NCBI GenBank assembly: GCA_019155185.1
Contig: CM032817.1
Location: forward strand, 11,242,034 to 11,306,033
DNA: 64,000 nucleotides
DNA from: Beaufortia kweichowensis
Taxonomy: Eukaryota > Chordata > Actinopteri > Cypriniformes > Gastromyzontidae
Direction of reading: 5' to 3'
The notes beneath the pieces are model-generated. The model searched no databases, was not told the DNA's origin, and was given only the letters and a program-made list of their open reading frames with translations. Below, piece by piece: positions 1 to 49,952 of the stretch. The first letter of the stretch is position 1. Every line of letters starts with the position of its first letter. Both the position numbers and the translations under genes were made by a program.

Positions 1-425
1 GCTGATGCTGATGTCGTTCTCTGAATCTTTATCTGCTGGATATAAACTTTATAAAACTCTAAACATCTCTGTTGAAGTGAAACACGTGTAAACAAACTGT
101 AATGAAGCAGCGCCTCCTGTGGACACTTAATATATCAACATTACAATTAAACGACACAATTTCTTAACACTTTAGCAATAATTCAACCAATACAAAATTA
201 TTTTATGGCCATGAATTAATAATTCGTTCACACTATATTAAATCGTTTTACTAATTCGTTCCCTCGTTTGAAGTAAATCGTCACGCTGCGTCACGTGATA
301 TAATGAGGTCACATGCGCTGTTGTCATCATCAGACCTGAAGCGACAAACACACGTGCAAACACACACCTGTGACATCTGACACAAAAACTGATTAAACAC
401 ACAAAGACCATCAGATCTGGATCAG
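1..425 (+). promoter_or_regulatory. upstream region and possible noncoding first exon of the naga remnant
   Basis: No coding potential is recognised here. The segment ends in a good splice-donor context (CAG followed by GTAAGT at 426-431), and the next acceptor is at 860-861, immediately before the naga start codon. A 5' untranslated exon ending at 425 is therefore plausible. An ACGTGATATAATGAGGTCAC stretch near 292-311 could be promoter sequence, but this is inference. The 180-290 part has AT-rich 'attcgttc' repeats like those at 5460-5630 and 8690-8805. Confidence 0.35.
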
Positions 426-496
426 GTAAGTGATGTCACACTCAGTTTTATTCTTCCTGTTCTCATATAATTCATACAGATTTATTCGCACGTGTA

Positions 497-498
<2 letters not shown>

Positions 499-540
<42 letters not shown>
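499..540 (+). repeat. (GT)n microsatellite
   Basis: An uninterrupted GT dinucleotide run lies in the putative first intron of the naga remnant. The Cys-Val reading frame across it is a repeat artefact. Confidence 0.95.
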
Positions 541-542
<2 letters not shown>

Positions 543-863
543 GTGTCCAGCCGGAAGTAAAACTACTCACAAGAATACACACATTTATTTTGTTGAGTTG
601 TCGTTGTAATAGTGTGAATAAAGTATATATGAATGATATTGTGCTGTTTGTTCAGCCGATATGTGTCGATCTTTTATCATGTGATCTGTGTCACGTGTCT
701 TTATACCCGTCAGGTGTTTCTTTACGAGCTTTACAACAGATAATAAACTGAAAATATGAACCTATAAACTTTATATTCTGGGTAAAGTTGACATGTAATT
801 GACTTGTACTTTCACGTAACAGCTCATTGATTCTGTGTTGTGATTGTCATTTGTGTTTCAGAC

Positions 864-1281
864 ATGCAGATGACCGCAGTGGTTTTAGTTGTGTTATTGT
901 CAGCGGTCACCTTTGCTCTGGACAATGATCTGATGAGAACTCCACCTATGGGCTGGTTAGCATGGGAACACTGACCCCGAGAGGTGCTGACCTCTGACCT
1001 TCTGTTGGCAGCAAATGAAACTTATTTCTCCTTCTTCATCTGATTTTATTGTGTGACCCGCAGGTTTCCAGGTGGCGTTGCTCAGCACGTTACCTTCATG
1101 ACCAGAACATCTCAAAACCTCAAGACCAAAAAAAATCTCAAGACCTCACTGATCGTGTCTGTGTTTGTCAGGTGAGAACCTGTGGAAGAATTATGTTGAT
1201 ATCCAGGACTCTTGGGACAGCGTTCTGTCCATTGTGGACATTGTGGACTGGTTCTTTGATAATCAGGATGAGTTGCAGCCG
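864..1281 (+). pseudogene. naga: alpha-N-acetylgalactosaminidase (naga) remnant, two broken exons
   Basis: Two pieces match lysosomal alpha-N-acetylgalactosaminidase, a GH27 enzyme that removes terminal alpha-GalNAc from glycoconjugates. The first (864-971) has a start methionine, a hydrophobic signal peptide and the family motif RTPPMGWLAWE. It then hits a stop where the family continues WERFRC, consistent with a deletion of about a dozen bases. The second (1172-1281) starts after an acceptor at 1170-1171 and encodes NLW-NY-DIQDSWDSVLSIV-DWFFDNQDELQP, as in the barrel domain. It lacks two codons and carries a 9-bp tandem duplication (1231-1239 and 1240-1248). The exons between, with the catalytic aspartate, and everything downstream are missing. 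The sequence after 1281 does not match naga; an alternative frame runs through about 1320 into a possible exon at 1480-1550 that I do not recognise. The enzyme cannot be functional. Confidence 0.8.
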
Positions 1282-1406
1282 CAGACGTGCAGCGGTACGG
1301 CATCACTGAAGACTCTCAACTACACGCTCTGTGTCTGAGGTCAGAATTAACATCAACACTCTCATTACTGTAGTATTACTGTATCTCTCATTACTGTAGT
1401 ATTTTA

Positions 1407-1409
<3 letters not shown>

Positions 1410-1475
<66 letters not shown>
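1410..1475 (+). repeat. (CT)n microsatellite
   Basis: A pure CT run ends in CAG, which could also serve as a polypyrimidine tract and acceptor for whatever exon follows at 1480. Confidence 0.95.
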
Positions 1476-1477
<2 letters not shown>

Positions 1478-1481
1478 GTGT

Positions 1482-2095
1482 GATGTGTTTCTGAAGTGCT
1501 CTGTGTCGAGTTTGTCGTCTCCATTAACTCGTCTGATGTGGTCATGTGGTACACTCAGAGACATAATTTTATCTCTGTTATGTGTTATAATATGTTTAAA
1601 GTCTAAATAAACTAATGCGCTTGTGTTTCTACCAGATTCAAATGATGTGATTTATTCTTTTTAAGAGTTACAGACAATCATGTTTGATCTTATCCATTAC
1701 ATACACAGAGCACTTGATCTTCTTTAGCTGTTGAATTTAACAAAACATTTGACATTTATTTGTTTAAAATCTGGTATTTACTGCAACAGGAATATTTTAT
1801 GTTCATTTGGCCAGTTCACAGAATTCTGGTTTAGCACAATAATTGTGTCTGGTTTTATCAGATGCTGATGTAACTGATCAGATTTTGCTTCAGTCATTCA
1901 GATCAGATCTCAGTTTGATCTGTGATGTCACAATTATCCAGCTGAATCACTTGAACAGATGTCTTTATGAGTGTTTATTCACAGAGTTCAGCGTGTGAGA
2001 TGTGAACGCAGCTGTAGGAGAATCGATCCTCTTGAGCTGATCTTCATCTTCAGTCTTCCAAGTCCACTCAGGAAAGTGATGTTCATGTGAAGGAC
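1482..2095. other. no gene recognised
   Basis: This is AT-rich non-coding sequence with many in-frame stops on both strands. The first 80 bases may be an exon of an unidentified transcript, continuing the non-naga reading frame that ends near 1320. Nothing else is supported. Confidence 0.6.
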
Positions 2096-2097
2096 TC

Positions 2098-2165
2098 AGT
2101 GGCTCAGTTGATAGAGTGATGAGACTGAAAGACAGATGGTTGGTGGTTCAAGCCCCGCTGGAGCT
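2098..2165 (+). repeat. tRNA-derived SINE-like unit
   Basis: A Pol III A-box-like motif (TGGCTCAGTTG from 2100) is followed about 35 bases later by a B-box (GGTTCAAGCCC at 2145-2155), the spacing seen in tRNA genes. The flanks do not pair into a proper acceptor stem, so it reads as a tRNA-derived SINE head and not a functional tRNA. Confidence 0.6.
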
Positions 2166-2468
2166 GAGAGGAGATGAAGAAGGTGAGTGAATGAGAGAGA
2201 GAGAGTGTGTGAAGGTGGGTGAGGATCTAGTGAAGGAGAATCACACTGACTCTATGTGGAAACTCTCTCCACTGTGAGTCAGTGTGATGGAAGGAGGATG
2301 TTTTTAAAAAATTTTATAAGTCGAAAGCTTTTTTTTGCTCTTCCCAGGATAACCGCTGCTGGTTATGGTGTCTGAGGACCGGGGGGGGCCTGCCCGGATG
2401 TTTACCCCCCCCGGTTTGGGTCTCGCCCTGCGACCTTCATCCCATACCGTCACACATCTGTGCCCAGT

Positions 2469-2532
2469 CCAGGATTTGAACCCGGGATCCTCTGAACCAG
2501 GAGGATGTGCTCATACCACAGAGCCACTGGCA
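2469..2532 (-). repeat. tRNA-derived SINE-like unit
   Basis: On the minus strand it shows an A-box (TGGCTCTGTGG) and a B-box (GGTTCAAATCC) separated as in a tRNA. It differs in sequence from the units at 2098, 2621 and 3061, so more than one tRNA-related family is present. Confidence 0.6.
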
Positions 2533-2620
2533 CTTTCACACTTCTGTCATGTTTTCTTAGTACATTTGTCTTCAAACATACTCAGAAAATAAAGAAGAAA
2601 ATAAAGCAGAACTAAAGATC

Positions 2621-3140
2621 CAACTGGGATTTGAACCCTGAGTCTCCAGACAGAGATTCAGAGCTTTAACCACTGAGCCACTAGAGCTTTATGGGTCAAC
2701 GGCCACTTTTTATGGACTCTTGTCTTGTGGGGCCGTTCGACTTATAAATATTTTTGACATTTTTGTACTTGTATATATTTTCAATCTGGACACTTGTCTT
2801 GTGGGGCTGTTCGACTTACAAATATTTCTGAACTTTGTGTGCTTATATAGCTTATGGGCCCAACACTTGTCTTGTGGGTCTGTTCAACTGTTCTAACCCT
2901 AACTTTTTGTACTTGTATATATTACACATATATTTTTAAAATCTGGACTGTCTGTTTGACTTATAAATATTTTTGTACTTGTATATTTTATATCTGTATA
3001 TTTGTCTTCAGGTTCCTCATGAACTTCTGAAGTTCTCTCATTGAAGCTGTGGGATGTTCAGAGTGGGATTTGAACCCTCAACCTCCAGACAGAGATTCAG
3101 AGCTTTAACCACTGAGCCACTAAAGCTTTATGGGTCAACG
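2621..3140 (-). repeat. pair of near-identical tRNA-like units with AT-rich tandem tails
   Basis: Two minus-strand copies (about 2621-2690 and 3061-3130) share the B-box GGTTCAAATCCC and the A-box TGGCTCAGTGG. They also share the same flank, which reads 'agctttatgggtcaacg' on the plus strand. Between and after them are four to five diverged copies of a unit of roughly 80-100 bases built around 'cttgtcttgtgggg' and 'gacttataaatattt'. The arrangement suggests a segmental tandem duplication of a SINE with its tail. Confidence 0.65.
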
Positions 3141-3661
3141 ACCACTTTTTTTGGATTCTTGTCTCTGTGGGTCTTAGCGACTTATAAATATTTTTGAACT
3201 TTTTGTACTTATATATATCACATATATCTGTATATCTGTCTCTGAAGGCTCTTCAGGTTCCTCAAGAACTTCTAAAGTAGAAACATTGAACTCTTCTTTG
3301 AGAAAGATTGATGATATCATATAATGCAGACGCTCAGATACTCAACAAACTCAATGACGTACCCAACGCCCTTCTCTGAAATGATTTACTACTCATTACA
3401 TCATGTTAAATGTGCAAATAATTTTGTCATAAACCTGTTCCACCTTCATAAAATGATTTTAACACACAAATGATGTCAGCAGCACAGAACAGCATAACTA
3501 ATGCATGCCAATTTGTCTTGGTAAATGAATAAATTACTATATTTATATAGCTATTTGACCTGCAAGATAACATTTTAAAAACAACATTTTAGGCAAGTAT
3601 TGTAATATTCAGCATTTATGACTTTATTTTGATTTAAAACTTACATGCAATAAAAAAGGAA
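3140..3661. other. intergenic segment 3' of dus4l
   Basis: Further copies of the AT-rich tail repeat run to about 3250. The rest is AT-rich with no coding signal. A minus-strand AATAAA (3623-3628 on the plus coordinates) lies 34 bases past the dus4l stop and is its probable poly(A) signal. Confidence 0.6.
3623..3628 (-). terminator. probable dus4l poly(A) signal
   Basis: AATAAA on the minus strand, 34 bases after the stop codon. It implies an unusually short 3' untranslated region. Position is the only evidence. Confidence 0.5.
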
Positions 3662-6251
3662 CTATAAGGAACCATAGGTATTATGGAGGTAGTCGATGAC
3701 GGCAGAAGTACTGGATAAATTATTAAACACTCTCCTCTCCGGCTGAGACGTGATGCGCTCTAACATGTATATCAGATGATGGTGGAAACACGTGAACGGC
3801 GTCCCGTGTTCCAAAGCAATGTCTACCCAGTCCCAAACACACTGAAGAGGCGTCTCATCAAAGCCTGCGAACATGGCGGGATTGGCCAGCAATCCACGAG
3901 CAGCCATCACACCTGCAAGAGTTCAAACAGAAACACATCAGATAAAAGCATTAACAGTACAAGACATTTTCTTTGGCAAGCTGGTGCATGACAGGAAACA
4001 ATATAAAAAAACAGGAAAATATAAATATATATATATACTCCTCATAGAAAAATTAAGAAGTTACCATCTACGCCTGTGAGATCACAAGTAGACTCCACGT
4101 CCTGCATGTTCTTGATATCTCCATTGGCGATGACTGGGATGGACAGGCTGCTCTTAATGGTCTTAATGGCATCGTAGTGAACGGGCTGGTGTCTCTCGTC
4201 AGCTGTACGACCGTGAACCGTAATCCATGACACCCCGGCTGCCTCCACCTTCTGACAGAGATCTACTGTCTTCCTGATGTCTTTATGAATTCTGAGGATT
4301 ACAAATAAACCAACACTGGTCACCAACTTTCATCAAGAATAAAGAACTCTGGCACATTTAAAGTGATCATGTTATTAAACACGAGTACTACTGCACAAAA
4401 ACACACCGTTACTAAACTTAAAACATCCTTCTCAGCTGAAAAAAAGACATTTATTAAAAACAAACTGCAAAGTAATGTTGACTTTTACCTGTTTTGTAAC
4501 ATTAAACTCATTTGATGTTAAGAGGCTTTTTAAAAGACAGGCATGTACTGGATGTGCAAAAAGCATTTACATAGAAGTCATAAAACACAGAAAGAAAAAA
4601 GAATGAAGATGACCATGAAACTTTACTAAAATAAGTTCACTAATAACACTGATTAACAAAACCCTATAATATGACAAAGAGTCTTTGACATATAACAGAT
4701 TTAAGCTCACCTTATTTTAATAGACACAGCGTAGTTGGGATTGTCTATCTGGTTTCTAACATGTCTCACCATGTCTCTGACCAGCTCAGGTTTGTTGATC
4801 AGACACGCTCCATAACCTTCAGATACAGCCCACCTGCAACAAACACATCAACAACAACTGATGGCAATGTGACAAACATGTTGACATATTCTTCTGTAAT
4901 GCATAATTGACGCATTACATTTTTATTTGGTTAGATAAAAACATACATACTATATTTTTTAAGTTGAAAAAACAATAATTTCAGATTCTGATAAACAGGT
5001 ATTTAAAACAGTATATGACATGTTATGCAGTGTATTGTTGTGAATGTATTCTATATATTTGATATCTTTTACCTTTGTGGACAGCCACAGTTGAGATCCA
5101 CTCCGTCTGAGAAAGGAGAGACCACCTGTGCCGCATCAGCCAGAGTTTGGGCATTCCTGGCAGCAAACTGAACAATCAAGGGTCGATCGGCTGAAGACAC
5201 ACAAAGTTTATGAAAGTAGACATTAAACAGAAACTTCTATTCAATGCAACTTTTACTTAGCAGTCCCAATGTCAGTATAAAAGTTACTGTTACCAGCCCA
5301 GAGATTTACACCACAACCCATATAAGAATACTTGTCTATGATTGACAAGTGTTTTTATTGAAAAAAATGTAAGAAAAAACAATAAGAACCCTAACCCTAA
5401 GATTTAACCACCACCCATATAAGATACTTATAAGACCACAACAACATAATGGTAGTAATTCTGATTCATTTCAGGGATTCGTTCTTTTTCGTTCACTAAA
5501 ATCTTTCAATCACTGATTCGTCCAATAACCATTTCTTCATGTTATACACATAAGTATAAGAAAATATCATGTTAACGATTCGTTCACTTAAAAGGTTTGC
5601 TAAAAATGAACGATTCGCTTATGAGCATAACATCAAGATGTGTCAATGTTAATTTGTAGCACATAATGTCCTTTGGACAAACACTGAAAATATTGCAATG
5701 CCTGTCAATGACTGACAATTGCACATTAAGTGTATTTAATGAAAACATGTCTAAGATCAGTTCTTAATATTAATATTCGTTTTCCTTAAAAGGTAGAGAC
5801 ATTTTAAGGACTTAACTGTCGGTTAATTAAATTAACATTTAGGATGGTATATAGATGTCTACAGAGTTTACAGACATGAGAATAAATCCCACAAACATCA
5901 AAAGCACCACATCTTATCCCACTCTCCCTAAAGTAAAACTCTGTGTGTCTTACATTTGTTGGTGGTGAATTCACTGTCTCTGGCTTTAGAAGAGCGCATG
6001 AAGTCCTCTGCAATAATCATAGGAGTAAAACACATATCACAGCCATATTTCCTCACCAAAGACCTAAAAGCCAACCTGTAAAAACATGACATCGTGTAAG
6101 ACCTCAGGAAAATAACACATTACACAATACGATAACAAGACACACAAAATCATCATGAATGTTGTACTTACTTTGAGTATCGGACCATCGGTGCACAGAC
6201 TCTGACTGTCGTTCCTCTGTTAAACAAGTCCATTACATTCCCACTTTGCAT
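3662..6251 (-). CDS. dus4l: tRNA-dihydrouridine(20a/20b) synthase, Dus4l
   Basis: FMN-dependent enzyme that reduces uridine to dihydrouridine in the tRNA D-loop using NAD(P)H. Six exons, read on the minus strand: 6251-6172, 6075-5954, 5190-5073, 4833-4711, 4291-4065, 3912-3662, all GT-AG and in phase. They total 921 bases (306 residues; human about 317). The TIM-barrel features are visible: CAPMVRYSKLAFR (19-31), the catalytic cysteine in NCGCPQ (C104), SIKIR (144-148), the VHGR motif (173-176) and the phosphate-binding ANGDI (203-207). GVMAARGLLANPAMF and FNNLSSTSAVIDYL end the protein as in vertebrate DUS4L. The chosen start is the first in-frame methionine in exon 1; human DUS4L has a slightly longer N-terminus. 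No frame defects were seen. It shares its promoter region with cog5. Confidence 0.97.
5455..5640. repeat. diverged 'attcgttcac' interspersed repeat
   Basis: Lies in the second dus4l intron. It contains several copies, in both orientations, of GATTCGTTC and GAACGATTCG. Similar words occur at 180-290 and 8690-8805, suggesting decayed copies of one non-autonomous element. No clear ends were found. Confidence 0.4.
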
Positions 6252-6689
6252 TGTAATTATGGTATATTATACGTTTGTCAACAACTCCGGGTCTTACATG
6301 CATTAAAAAAACTAAACATGTTTCCCCTAAAAACATTACACCTTGTTAAACTACACTAAAACCGCAATTACCGGTGCGTCCAAACATTCACATGCGTGCT
6401 GTTTTTGCTTTGTGTGTCAGTGGGCGGACTTAACCTTTGACCGCTGGTCCGGAAGAAGCACTTTAAATATATTTTTCCAATTAAATGTGTATTATTTCGT
6501 TTATATACGCGGACAGAGTCATTATAAAATACATTTTCACAAGGTAAAAAACAATATTCCGTTGAAAAAGCCTTATTTCGCATATTTACTGAGTGACGTC
6601 AGCGCGTCTAATTAAAATTCACAAGCTAGCCTTTGCTATTGGCGGCGTACCGTACGCAGGAATAGTACGTAACTGATGAAGTGGCAACG
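6252..6689. promoter_or_regulatory. bidirectional dus4l/cog5 promoter
   Basis: Only 438 bases separate the two divergent start codons, so transcription must start in both directions from here. A perfect CRE (TGACGTCA, 6594-6601) and an inverted CCAAT box (ATTGG, 6638-6642), followed by a GC-rich CG-containing stretch, lie on the cog5 side. No TATA box is evident. DUS4L and COG5 are also head-to-head in human. Confidence 0.75.
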
Positions 6690-46281
<39,592 letters not shown>

Positions 46282-46433
46282 GACTGAACAATCATGACCA
46301 CACACGCATCATTACTCTGATTATTTTATTCATTTTTATTGGCACTAGTGTGGCTTTTGTAAGCATTTCTTATCTTCTTCTTTCCGATTGAACTGAATCA
46401 CTAAATGTAAATGCACACATGATGAAAATGCTG

Positions 46434-46439
46434 ATTAAA
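46434..46439 (+). terminator. probable cog5 poly(A) signal
   Basis: ATTAAA, 153 bases past the cog5 stop codon. An AATAAA near 46697 is an alternative. Confidence 0.55.
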
Positions 46440-46739
46440 GACTGTCATAATCCTTCATCTCAGCTGTGACGTGTGTTGCTGTTAGTTTAGTTTAGTATAA
46501 TATGGGATAATCTGCAGTTTTTTTCTCACAATGACCCCTGACATGTGATCAGAACGAGGATCTTGTATCACCTTGAAGGTGTTTGTGTCACAACAATCAA
46601 CAGATGGTCAAATGGTACATTATCACACTTATTACATGGTAGATTTACACAAAATACTGATTTATGATCAAATATTTTATTATATGAAGTACCCTGAATA
46701 AAGACTGTTGACCGATTGATCAATTAATATTGAGAATTC

Positions 46740-46772
<33 letters not shown>

Positions 46773-47829
46773 GCTGATCTACATTTTTAAAGGTGTCTGA
46801 GAAGACAAAGCACAACATTGATTTAGTTATTTACTGTTTACTTATATTTACTCATAGCTTACAAACAACCAACAAAAGTCACAATTATGTTCAGATGTAC
46901 TTGACAGATTTACACAGTTTGTATGTTATATAAATCTGATGTCAACAGGATCTGTGATGTATATACAAAACTCTTAAGCCCATCTGATGTGGTTTAGCAT
47001 CATTAGAGCAATTCTCCTCCAGAGGTTTGTTGTCAAACACATCAGAATATTTTCACAATGTCTTTCTGCACTTTAACTGTCACTGACGTGTCATTACTGC
47101 AAGACATATATAACAACATGATGAATATATATGTGAGTGCACATATCCAGTTATTCATATTCATGTATTCAGTTTTGACGTGCTTCCTGTGATTGCAACG
47201 CTGTTTTTTTCTTTGTTTTTACAGGTGTCAGAATAAATGGATTCAGATTTTAGAGGTATGTAAAAGTGTCTCTGGCCACTTAAGACACTCTAAATGTCCT
47301 GGTGTTAAATATTATCAAACCAATTGTCAAAAATATGTGATTATTTTGCCAGTTTCATACGTCTACTAAATATCACCTTGGAACCAACATGTTTAAAGTC
47401 ATTGCAGGAACGTCTCAGGAGATGTTGGGTATGGATCGATGTCTCTTTATATTCAGCTCAGGTTCAGGATGAGGTTCTTGTGCTTGTCTTTGAAACTCTC
47501 TCTGTGTGTCTGTTTCCTCCTGCATCACCAGAGACCTTCAGATGGTCTTCAGAGACTTGACACATTTATTTCATCTCTGTCTACTGTGAGCACTTCTTTC
47601 ACATTGAGGTTATTTCTCTGGATAGACACAGTCCAGACTGACAGTTACAGTTTCTCTCTCTTTCACTCTCTCTCTTTTTCTCTCACTCTCACTTTTCTCT
47701 TTTTCTTACTCTCGCTCTCTCTGTCTCTCTCTCTCTTTTTTCTCTTTTTCTTACTCTCGCTCTCTCCGTCTCTCTCTCTCTCTTTTTTTTCTCTCTTTCA
47801 CTCTGTCTCTCTCTCACTCTCTCTTTTTT

Positions 47830-47868
<39 letters not shown>

Positions 47869-47963
47869 TCTTTTTTCTATCTCTCTCTCTCTCTCTTTCT
47901 CTCACTCACTCACTCTGTCTCTCTTTTTCTCTTTCTCTCTCTCTCTTTCTCTGTCTCTCTCTC

Positions 47964-47994
<31 letters not shown>

Positions 47995-48570
47995 GCATAA
48001 TTATGTAAAGATGTTTCATGCATTACTACATTTCACGCTGACTTGCTTACTTAAGTAGGGCATATTTAACCTCAGATACATATCTGATACTAATCTGGAC
48101 ATACAGTATAAAGAACTATAAACTAATCATTATCTATTACATGCAACCAGATAATTTCAACACTTACTTGTTTAACTTATTAAAATGTTTAAAAAATTGA
48201 TTGGTCAATTGTTTAACATGACAAACAAACAAATAAGAAGCTTTAAAACATTATTAATAATTGCACACTATTATTCTTTTTACTTTTAGACATATAACAC
48301 ATAAGAAACAAAAGAGTTATAGTAGTGTTATATTAAGTATCATATTAGTTGAATTAAGATTTAATTCCCATATAGAGCTTTAGACGATTTAATATAAAAT
48401 GTATAATTTGAATGACTGTATTATGAATTAATATTACATGTAGTGTTTTATGTGTTGATCAGTTAGTAATATGGTAATAAATATAAATGACACTAGTCTG
48501 TTTTTAGATATACCCTGGTTTGGGGTGGGTTTGTGGGTGTGGGGCGTCTGGAGGGGCAGATTCTCCTCTC
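46440..48570. other. cog5-e2f7 intergenic region
   Basis: No gene was recognised. It contains an (AAT)n run at 46740-46770 and CT/TTTCT-rich sequence at 47651-47994. The last few hundred bases become GC-rich as they enter the e2f7 promoter. Confidence 0.6.
47651..47994 (+). repeat. imperfect pyrimidine-rich (CT/CTTT)n tract
   Basis: A 344-bp run almost free of purines, with recurring 'ctctttttctcttactctcg' blocks, so longer units have duplicated as well as CT. Confidence 0.9.
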
Positions 48571-48581
48571 ATATTACACTC

Positions 48582-48960
48582 TTTCCCGCGAGAAAACCCC
48601 CACTCGCGCCAAAACTCCACCTGTGTGTCCCACCTTTATTCCTGCCCGAACTTGTCAATGAAAACAGTGACAGGTGTATTAATATCCCGCTGAATTAATG
48701 ACGCGTGATTCTTCATTAATTCCCTCCAGAGATTCAGCGGCGCCTTTAAGACTTCAGACGCGCGCCACAGATCACGAGCAGCGCGCCCACCGCCCCGCCA
48801 ACAGCTCCACTGAGAGGCGTGGCCACAGAGCTGCTCTGATTGGCTACACGGGACGCTCTGAGGTATTTCCTGTACGTTCGGCCAATCGCCGGTGACGTAT
48901 TTGCATAGCGGCGTCGTGATTGGCTGAGCGAGTGTGAACTTTTTGAGAGCGCCAGAAAAC
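48582..48960 (+). promoter_or_regulatory. e2f7 promoter with E2F sites and CCAAT boxes
   Basis: Two E2F consensus elements, TTTCCCGCGAGAAA (48582-48595) and GCGCCAAAA (48606-48614), precede a CG-rich stretch. Three CCAAT boxes follow at 48839-48843 (inverted), 48882-48886 and 48919-48923 (inverted), spaced about 40 bases apart. Multiple NF-Y boxes plus E2F sites are the usual layout of cell-cycle promoters, and E2F7 is a known E2F target. A noncoding exon ends at a CAG|GTAAGG donor (49157). Confidence 0.75.
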
Positions 48961-49473
48961 AAGCTTTAGCGGGTCATTCATTTGAGTTTCACAGGCAACA
49001 GCGGCTAAAACCAAGTCAAATAAGACGATTTTAAGCACAAATCTGCTTATTTCTCCTGGAAAAATATGATCATTTAAACAGGAAGAGAGAAGAATCACCC
49101 TGCAAAGGATTTATTTACAGTATTTAGTGTGTTTGGTTTCAGGAACAGGAGTTTCAGGTAAGGACAGAGCTCTATATCTCCTTTATCAGATCTTATTATT
49201 TTATTATTTCAACTTCTTATTATTTGCTTGTGTGTATTTGTGTGAAAGAATATCCAGTAAATCAGAAGAAACTTAACGGGATTTATATAGTTCAGTTAGT
49301 GTTTAGTACAGCTATAACACTTACTGCTAAGATTCAGTAATAAATGATATAATAATATTACTTGGCAATTTTACGAGATTATTTATTATATTAACGAAAC
49401 TATCTAACTTGTTTAATGATGGTGTTAGTTCATGTGAGAATCTGGTTTGGTTTCCAGGCAACTGCTCAAAATC

Positions 49474-49492
49474 TTTGCGCCAAAACTTTCCC
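49474..49492 (+). promoter_or_regulatory. E2F site in e2f7 intron 1
   Basis: TTTGCGCCAAAACTTTCCC contains a strong E2F element (TTTGCGCCAAAA) with an overlapping weaker inverted half. It lies about 320 bases downstream of the first exon, just before a short (ATC)n run. Confidence 0.65.
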
Positions 49493-49495
49493 ACC

Positions 49496-49497
49496 AA

Positions 49498-49528
<31 letters not shown>

Positions 49529-49529
49529 G
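49496..49529 (+). repeat. (ATC)n microsatellite
   Basis: Eleven or so ATC repeats directly after the intronic E2F site. Confidence 0.9.
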
Positions 49530-49952
49530 TGAAGTTTTAAACTTCATATTATCAACAACATTGTCATGTCACTGTTTAAAACTTGACATCATTATAATCA
49601 TACCAGTGTTTAAAACTTATTTTAAGTCCTAATATTCTCATGTATTATAATGCAGTGCTGTTATATCTAATGTAATAATTGTACTGTATTAGTACTGTCT
49701 GTGTATTATTAATAGTAGTAAATAAATAATATTTATATTCATAAATTCATACAATTTCAAACAAAACATTTAGATCTGTAGTTTTTAAAAATCTCTACTT
49801 GTGAATTTAGCAAGTTAAGTAATATATATATACTCGTTTTTATAATTGTTATAACTGTAAGTATATATACAGAAAGATTTTGTAAATAGATTAATATAAT
49901 GTTAATAAATAATGAACTTTACAATAAATCTGATTTCTTGTATGTTTCATAG

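Noticed and set aside
2098..3130. Functional tRNA genes
   Set aside because: The A and B boxes are present, but acceptor and anticodon stems do not pair well, and the copies sit in repeats with long tails, so SINE-derived units fit better.
5387..5400. Telomere-like AACCCTAACCCTAA
   Set aside because: Only two repeats, so it is too short to indicate an interstitial telomere and is common in fish repeat-derived sequence.
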